A DNA stretch of 64,000 nucleotides from Hymenobacter sp. HSC-4F20 (GTDB lineage: Bacteria > Bacteroidota > Bacteroidia > Cytophagales > Hymenobacteraceae), in contig NZ_JAHZTD010000002.1 in assembly GCF_019599275.1 (NCBI RefSeq), positions 806,001 through 870,000 of the forward strand, given 5' to 3'. A program made the position numbers and the translations under genes. Below the pieces are notes generated by a model. The model was not told the DNA's origin and searched no databases. It saw nothing but the letters and a program-made list of their open reading frames with translations. Every line of letters starts with the position of its first letter. Positions within the stretch are counted from its first letter, which is position 1. Positions 59,619 through 64,000 of this stretch are shown here, piece by piece.

Positions 59619-62600
59619 GATACCTGAGTCGCTTCGTGCTGGCCGAAGCCAATAAGTCGATTAACCGGGCCGTTGGTCCACTCGTGGCGCAGGGCCGCCG
59701 TGCTGGCTGAAATGACCGTTTGGCCCCCGTGGCGCACTGTGAGCTGGCTGTCTGGCTTTACTACCCCAAGGCGGGTAGCGCGCGGGCCGAAGTGCTGCTC
59801 GAAGGCCACTACATCTTCCGGGGCCACCGTAGCTACAAAGCGGGAGTGCGACTCCGAGAATAGCTGTATGTGCACTGGCAAGCCTGCAGACAGCTCCACA
59901 TCAGCACCGAAACCATGCCCAAACGTAGCTTCCGCCAAGGCAACTGCTAGGCCGCCATCTGACAGGTCATGGCAGGACTGGATGAGGCCGTTGTCGTTGG
60001 CCTGGCCCATCAGCGTGTAAAGGGCTTTGGCTTCCTCGAACCGAACCTTGGGCACGTTGGCACCCAGCTCGCCGAAGAGCTGGTAGAACTCCGAGCCGCC
60101 TAGCTCGTCGTAGGTTTCGCCCAGCAGGTACACCACGTCGTCGGCTTGCTTGAAGTCGGAGGTGATGGTGCGGCGGACGTCCTCGATTTTGGCAGTCATG
60201 GAGTACAGGACCGTAGGCGGAACCGAAATCTTCACGCCATCAGCCTTGAAGTCGTTCTTCATCGAGTCCTTGCCCGAGGTGAGCGGAATGCAGTAGGCCG
60301 CCGTGGCATCGCGCAGGGCCTGGCACATGCGCACCAGCTTGGCCAGCTTGTGCTTGCCATCGGGGTTGGTGGCGGGGTCGTACACTGAGTCGGGCACGCA
60401 GAAGTTGTCGTTCACAGACCAGAAGTTGCCGTCGCCGTAGCTTAGGTTGGGCAACTTCCCTCCTACCGCTACAATCTGGCGCACGGCCTCGTCAAAGGCG
60501 CCGGCCGACATATCGTAGGCGTCTATATCACCGAAGCGGGGCAGGATACCGTTGCTCACGGCTACCCCTTCCCAACTCTCGAAGTTGAAACGCACCACGG
60601 CGGCATCCTGCGGCGCTTGGCCGGTAGCACCCATGAGCGGCTTGATGATGGTGCGGCCCTTCACCTCATGGTCGTACTGCCGAATTACCGATTCGCGGGA
60701 GCAGATGTTGAGGTTGCCTAGCAGGCGGCCTAGCACGTCGGTATAGTCGAGGTTAGCGGGTAGGGCGGGCTCCTGGGCGGTAGGTCTGGTCCACTCGGCT
60801 TCCAGCACTTTGCGCGGCACGCCGTTGTGTAGGAACTCCATATCGATGCGCGCTACCGACTCACCGTCGAAGCGTACATCGAGGCTGCCATCCGAAGTGA
60901 AGTAGCCGATGTCGGTCAGTTCCACTTCCATTTCCTGGCCCAGGGCCAGCAGCTCGGCCATCTTCGCGGGCTCCACGGCCAGCGAGAAACGCTCCTGCGA
61001 CTCCGACACGAAGATTTCCCACGGGCGCAGGCCAGGGTACTTCAAGGGCACTTTCTCCAGCTCCACTACGGCGCCGCCGCTGATGGTAGCCAGCTCACCG
61101 ATGGAGGAAGACAAGCCGCCCGCACCATTGTCAGTGCTGCACTTGATGAGGCCGCGGCGGGTAGCCAGGATCAGGAAATCCATGGCCAGCTTCTGGGTAA
61201 TCGGCGAGCCAATCTGCACGGCCGTAGCGGGCGAGGTTTCGTCTAGCTCAATGCTAGAGAAGGTAGCGCCGTGGATACCGTCTTTGCCCACCCGGCCACC
61301 AGCCATGATGATGCGGTCCTGCGCGTCAATCTTCTTCTCCCACGAGTCAAGGCCGGCGAGTTGCATGGGCATTACGGCGCCGGTGCCGCAGTACACCAGC
61401 GGCTTGCCAGCATACCGGTCATCGAATACAATGGCCCCGTTCACCGTCGGCACCCCCGACTTGTTGCCACCGTCTTCAATGCCCTTGCGCACACCTTCAA
61501 AAATGCGGCGCGGGTGCAGCTGGTTGCTCAACAGGGTGCCCGAAAACTCAGGGTTACCGAAGCACAGCACGTTGGTGTTGAACAGCAGCTTCGCCCCCCC
61601 GATGCCGGTAGCCAGCGGGTCGCGGTTGTTGCCCAGGATGCCGGTAATAGCTCCGCCGTAGGGGTCAATGGCCGAGGGTGAGTTGTGGGTTTCTACCTTC
61701 CACACGAACAACGACTCGGGGTTGATGCGTACGGCCCCGGCGTTGTCGCTGAACACCTTAATCAGCCAGTCGTTGCCATTGGCGCGGAGCTGGCGGTCTA
61801 CCTCCGAGGTAGCGTTTTTGATGTAGGTCTTGAACAAGGAATCCACTTCGAACTCCTCGCCGGTGTCCGCGTCCCGGTACTTGATAACGGCGCTGAACTC
61901 CTTGTGCTTGCAGTGCTCCGACCACGTCTGAGCTATGATTTCCAGCTCACAGTCGGTGGGGTCCTGGGGTAGGCCCGCGGCCTGGCGCTCCTCGGCAATG
62001 CTCGTGTAATGGTCGCGCACGGCGCGCATTTCCTCCAGGTTCAGGGCGTAGAGGTTGTCTTTCGACAGCTTCACTAGCTCCTCATCGGAAAGGCCAACCA
62101 GCGGCACCGTGTTCGTAATAGATTCGGCCCCACCGCCCGGCCGCGGCGTGTAGTCGCGAATCTGGGCTATGGGGCCGACCTCGAAGCGGTTGATCATTTT
62201 GTTGCCGAGCAGGTCTTCGGCCAGGCGGCGCAGACTACTCTCCGGCAGCTCGTGCTCCAGGAAGTAGAGCCGTTTGCTGAAGATGTGCTGGGTATGCGTG
62301 TCCAGCGGCTGGTTCAGGAAGTCGCCAAGGGCGTTCTGGGCCGATATGCCTTCGTCGTCGGTCACGCCGGGCAGCTTGGCCACCAGGATGTAGCTTTTGT
62401 ATTGGGCGCCGTGGCGGAACTCGTCGAGGGCCACATCGTGCAGCACCGGGTCCTGGAGGCAGTGGGTGGCGAAGTCGCGCAGTTGCTCGCCCGAGAGGGG
62501 GTAGCGTACCGTGTAGAGGGCGGTGCTTTGCACCCGGCCGGTAGAGAGGCCGAGGTGGCGTTGGGCAGCTTCGGCTACACGGTGGCCCTCGCCATCGTGT

Positions 62601-62647
62601 TGGCCGGGCTTGAGCAGAAGCTGTATGGTTCTTTGGGTAGCGTCCAA
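59615..62647 (-). CDS. purL: FGAM synthase: PurS-like repeats fused to PurL
   Basis: 1010 residues, starting with TTG at 62647; a stop precedes it closely and no ATG is available. Residues about 8-165 hold two PurS-like repeats: IQLLLKPGQHDGEGHRVAEA and VAKLPGVTDDEGISAQNALG, each followed by the alpha/beta pattern of PurS. The rest is the synthetase: DPTDCELEIIAQTWSEHCKHKEFS, ETHNSPSAIDPYGGA, GDGGNKSG-like segment (IEDGGNKSGVPTVNGA), DNGAGGLSSSIGELA, and PLTSGKDSMKNDF. PurL turns FGAR, ATP and ammonia into FGAM. No separate purS is present, and the glutaminase is the next gene purQ. The architecture is that of the large PurL without its glutaminase. Confidence 0.94.
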   Translation of the reverse strand: MDATQRTIQLLLKPGQHDGEGHRVAEAAQRHLGLSTGRVQSTALYTVRYPLSGEQLRDFATHCLQDPVLHDVALDEFRHGAQYKSYILVAKLPGVTDDEGISAQNALGDFLNQPLDTHTQHIFSKRLYFLEHELPESSLRRLAEDLLGNKMINRFEVGPIAQIRDYTPRPGGGAESITNTVPLVGLSDEELVKLSKDNLYALNLEEMRAVRDHYTSIAEERQAAGLPQDPTDCELEIIAQTWSEHCKHKEFSAVIKYRDADTGEEFEVDSLFKTYIKNATSEVDRQLRANGNDWLIKVFSDNAGAVRINPESLFVWKVETHNSPSAIDPYGGAITGILGNNRDPLATGIGGAKLLFNTNVLCFGNPEFSGTLLSNQLHPRRIFEGVRKGIEDGGNKSGVPTVNGAIVFDDRYAGKPLVYCGTGAVMPMQLAGLDSWEKKIDAQDRIIMAGGRVGKDGIHGATFSSIELDETSPATAVQIGSPITQKLAMDFLILATRRGLIKCSTDNGAGGLSSSIGELATISGGAVVELEKVPLKYPGLRPWEIFVSESQERFSLAVEPAKMAELLALGQEMEVELTDIGYFTSDGSLDVRFDGESVARIDMEFLHNGVPRKVLEAEWTRPTAQEPALPANLDYTDVLGRLLGNLNICSRESVIRQYDHEVKGRTIIKPLMGATGQAPQDAAVVRFNFESWEGVAVSNGILPRFGDIDAYDMSAGAFDEAVRQIVAVGGKLPNLSYGDGNFWSVNDNFCVPDSVYDPATNPDGKHKLAKLVRMCQALRDATAAYCIPLTSGKDSMKNDFKADGVKISVPPTVLYSMTAKIEDVRRTITSDFKQADDVVYLLGETYDELGGSEFYQLFGELGANVPKVRFEEAKALYTLMGQANDNGLIQSCHDLSDGGLAVALAEATFGHGFGADVELSAGLPVHIQLFSESHSRFVATVAPEDVVAFEQHFGPRATRLGVVKPDSQLTVRHGGQTVISASTAALRHEWTNGPVNRLIGFGQHEATQVS

Positions 62648-62773
62648 AAGGAGGATGGTTATCTATTTTTCGGGTTTCCCACGCCTGGGCGAAGGTGCCC
62701 GCGTGAGGAAGCATACCCGCGCAGGGTACGCCGAAAATGCCTTGCTCAGTAGCCGTTTGCTGGCTGAGTAGGT

Positions 62774-63388
62774 TTAAGAAAACGCTTTTTCCGGCCGACT
62801 GCCGGGTTTCACCACCGGAATACCTGCCCGGCAAAGCGGGCAATCATCGGGTGCGTAGGTGGCCGCCGTTACCGGCAACAGGGCAAAGTTCGGAAAACTT
62901 AGCTCAGCTTGGGCACCCGTACGGTCAATTAAACTTGCTACAGCCAAAACTTTTGCGCCTAGTGCCTCCAATACCCGAGCTACCTCCTTGGTGCTCTTGC
63001 CGGTAGTCACCACATCTTCGGCAATGACTATTTTTTGGCCTGGCTCAATGGTAAAGCCTCGCCGCAAGGTCATTTGCCCCGTATCATCCCGCTCCGTAAA
63101 GATGCCTGGTACGCCTAACTGGCGAGCTAGCTCGTAGCCAATCACCACACCGCCCATAGCCGGCCCTACCACTACATCGGGCTGCAACCCCGCCTGCTGA
63201 ATCTGCCGGGCCAGCTCTGCTGCCGCCGGTGCCGCCAAGTCCGGCCGGCGCAGAAACCGGGCGCACTGCACGTAGGTGTCGGAATGCAGGCCGGAGGAAA
63301 GGCGGAAGTGCCCGCGCAGCAGGGCGTCTTCCTGCAACAGTTGCTGCTCCAGGGTTTCGGAGGCGAAGGTGGTTTGGGGGGAAGTCAA
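62774..63388 (-). CDS. pyrE: Orotate phosphoribosyltransferase
   Basis: 204 residues if it starts at TTG 63388, which begins MTSPQTTFASETLEQQLLQE. The frame stays open to 63511, but that part lies within a repeat element (63433-63527) and is not protein-like. PyrE joins orotate and PRPP to OMP. Motifs: GHFRLSSGLHSDTYVQCARF, VVVGPAMGGVVIGYELARQL and the PRPP loop KIVIAEDVVTTGKST. Near the C-terminus a CPLC motif (DDCPLCRAG) is found, usual in this branch. It is upstream of purL on the same strand. Confidence 0.93.
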   Translation of the reverse strand: MTSPQTTFASETLEQQLLQEDALLRGHFRLSSGLHSDTYVQCARFLRRPDLAAPAAAELARQIQQAGLQPDVVVGPAMGGVVIGYELARQLGVPGIFTERDDTGQMTLRRGFTIEPGQKIVIAEDVVTTGKSTKEVARVLEALGAKVLAVASLIDRTGAQAELSFPNFALLPVTAATYAPDDCPLCRAGIPVVKPGSRPEKAFS

Positions 63389-63432
63389 GAGTAGGACTCT
63401 ATTATATTGAGGTATATGAAACGCTGAACGAT

Positions 63433-63527
63433 GTAGAGACGCAACACTTTGCGTCTCGTCGTTGCTGATGTTGTTTATTCGGCGCGGTCCAGGCTGTTCG
63501 ACGAGACGCAAAGTATTGCGTCTCTAC
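63433..63527. repeat. 95-base element with 29-base inverted ends, between pyrF and pyrE
   Basis: The left arm (63433-63461, starting GTAGAGACGCAACACTTTGC) and right arm (63499-63527) are complementary over 29 bases with one mismatch. The arms themselves hold smaller repeats of GAGACGCAA. It fits a REP/MITE-like dispersed repeat. Confidence 0.85.
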
Positions 63528-63528
63528 A

Positions 63529-64000
63529 CTATACCGCTACCGGACGGAACTGGTTGATCTGTTCTACCAACGCCCGGGCTGCTGCACCGGCATCCTGCGC
63601 TTGCCATAGGGCCCGCGACGTATTGATAAGGAGTCCCGAACCATCAGGCCGCAGGCCAGCTTTCAACGTGGCCTGCAGGTCGCCGCCCTGGGCGCCGACA
63701 CCTGGTACCAGGAACCACTGCTCCGGCGTGAGGCTGCGCATCCGGGCTACAGCTTCGGCGTTGGTGGCTCCTACTACCAGGCCGATACCACCGTGCTCTT
63801 CATCCAGCTGACGCGCTACGCGAGCTGCGCAGTCGGATAGGGTGCCGCCGCGGGTAAGGGCTACGTCTTGCAGGGAATGAGTTGGCTTGTTGGAGGTTTT
63901 GGCTAGCACGAACACCAGCTTGCTGGGGCGGACGAAGGGCACAATCGCATCGTCGCCCATGTAGGGGTTCACCGTTACTCCATCGGCTCCGACGACATCG
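63529..64000 (-). CDS. pyrF: Orotidine 5'-phosphate decarboxylase, partial
   Basis: The C-terminal 156 residues; the start lies beyond base 64000. In-frame sequence continues to the window edge (VVGADGVTVNPYMGDDAI). Motifs of the type 2 OMP decarboxylase: TVNPYMGDDAIVPFV, VFVLAKTSNK, LVVGATNAEAVARMR, FLVPGVGAQGGDLQATL and GLLINTSRALW. PyrF decarboxylates OMP to UMP, the step after PyrE, whose gene is next downstream beyond a repeat element. The catalytic Asp-Lys region would lie outside the window. Confidence 0.95.
   Translation of the reverse strand, partial: DVVGADGVTVNPYMGDDAIVPFVRPSKLVFVLAKTSNKPTHSLQDVALTRGGTLSDCAARVARQLDEEHGGIGLVVGATNAEAVARMRSLTPEQWFLVPGVGAQGGDLQATLKAGLRPDGSGLLINTSRALWQAQDAGAAARALVEQINQFRPVAV

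Noticed and set aside
63389..63511. N-terminal extension of pyrE to 63511
   Set aside because: The added codons come from the inverted-repeat element, and homology begins after 63388.

Overview
This 64 kb window is a GC-rich (about 60% by eye) chromosomal segment from a member of the Bacteroidota, most likely Hymenobacter or a close relative (Cytophagales). The reasons are three proteins with C-terminal type IX secretion sorting domains, perfect matches to the Bacteroidota -7 promoter element TAnnTTTG, many families typical of Hymenobacter (META, DUF4136, DUF2141, DUF2652 and DUF2382 proteins, a plug-domain protein), and short inverted repeats of the kind scattered through such genomes. The genus call is inference.

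Layout. 1-13.3 kb: a broken ABC ATPase gene, two YsnF/AvaK-type stress proteins, a DUF4136 lipoprotein, a large secreted protein with a TonB-plug domain, an aldo/keto reductase, two META lipoproteins, a DsbA-family oxidoreductase, a YdeI-like protein, a DUF2141 protein, two members of a STAS-like family and an alpha/beta hydrolase. 13.3-25.8 kb: an outer-membrane protein combining a gluzincin-type protease motif, a TolB-like propeller and a barrel; a six-PAS histidine kinase; an aminotransferase and omega-amidase pair likely serving methionine salvage; a ten-repeat VCBS/FG-GAP protein; murF. 25.8-38.7 kb: rfbC with a GT4 glycosyltransferase, a SirB-cytochrome c fusion, hflX, two tandem M43 metalloproteases sharing a 305-base nearly identical block, a lipoprotein, a 0.8 kb gene-free stretch ending in an orphan terminator, sixA-like and ppk1, a DUF3850 protein and a third STAS-like paralogue. 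39-52 kb: a barrel protein, a 1301-residue phosphoesterase / kinase-like / Omp85 protein, an HD-PycTM membrane protein tail-to-tail with a DUF2652 class III cyclase-like protein, tRNA-Arg(CCT), an orphan NarL-type regulator, a STAS protein, nicotinate phosphoribosyltransferase, a DUF4240 protein and a small HMA protein. 52-64 kb: a long minus-strand nucleotide synthesis cluster.

The nucleotide cluster reads pyrF (cut by the window end), pyrE, purL, purQ, purC, a SnoaL-like gene, purD, purN, purF, purM. It covers PRPP amidation, GAR synthesis and formylation, FGAM synthesis, AIR synthesis and the SAICAR step, plus the last two steps of UMP synthesis; purE/K, purB and purH are absent. The FGAM synthase is unusual: two PurS-like repeats are fused to PurL while PurQ is separate. 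Several genes here appear to start with TTG, and two intergenic gaps hold inverted-repeat elements.

Most worth a second look are the phosphoesterase protein with CotH/HipA/Fam20-like kinase motifs in its middle, the HD-PycTM protein beside a cyclase-like protein (a possible Pycsar-related pair, but not an operon), and the protease pair whose catalytic block looks recently homogenised. No CRISPR array, transposase, integrase or rRNA gene was seen.
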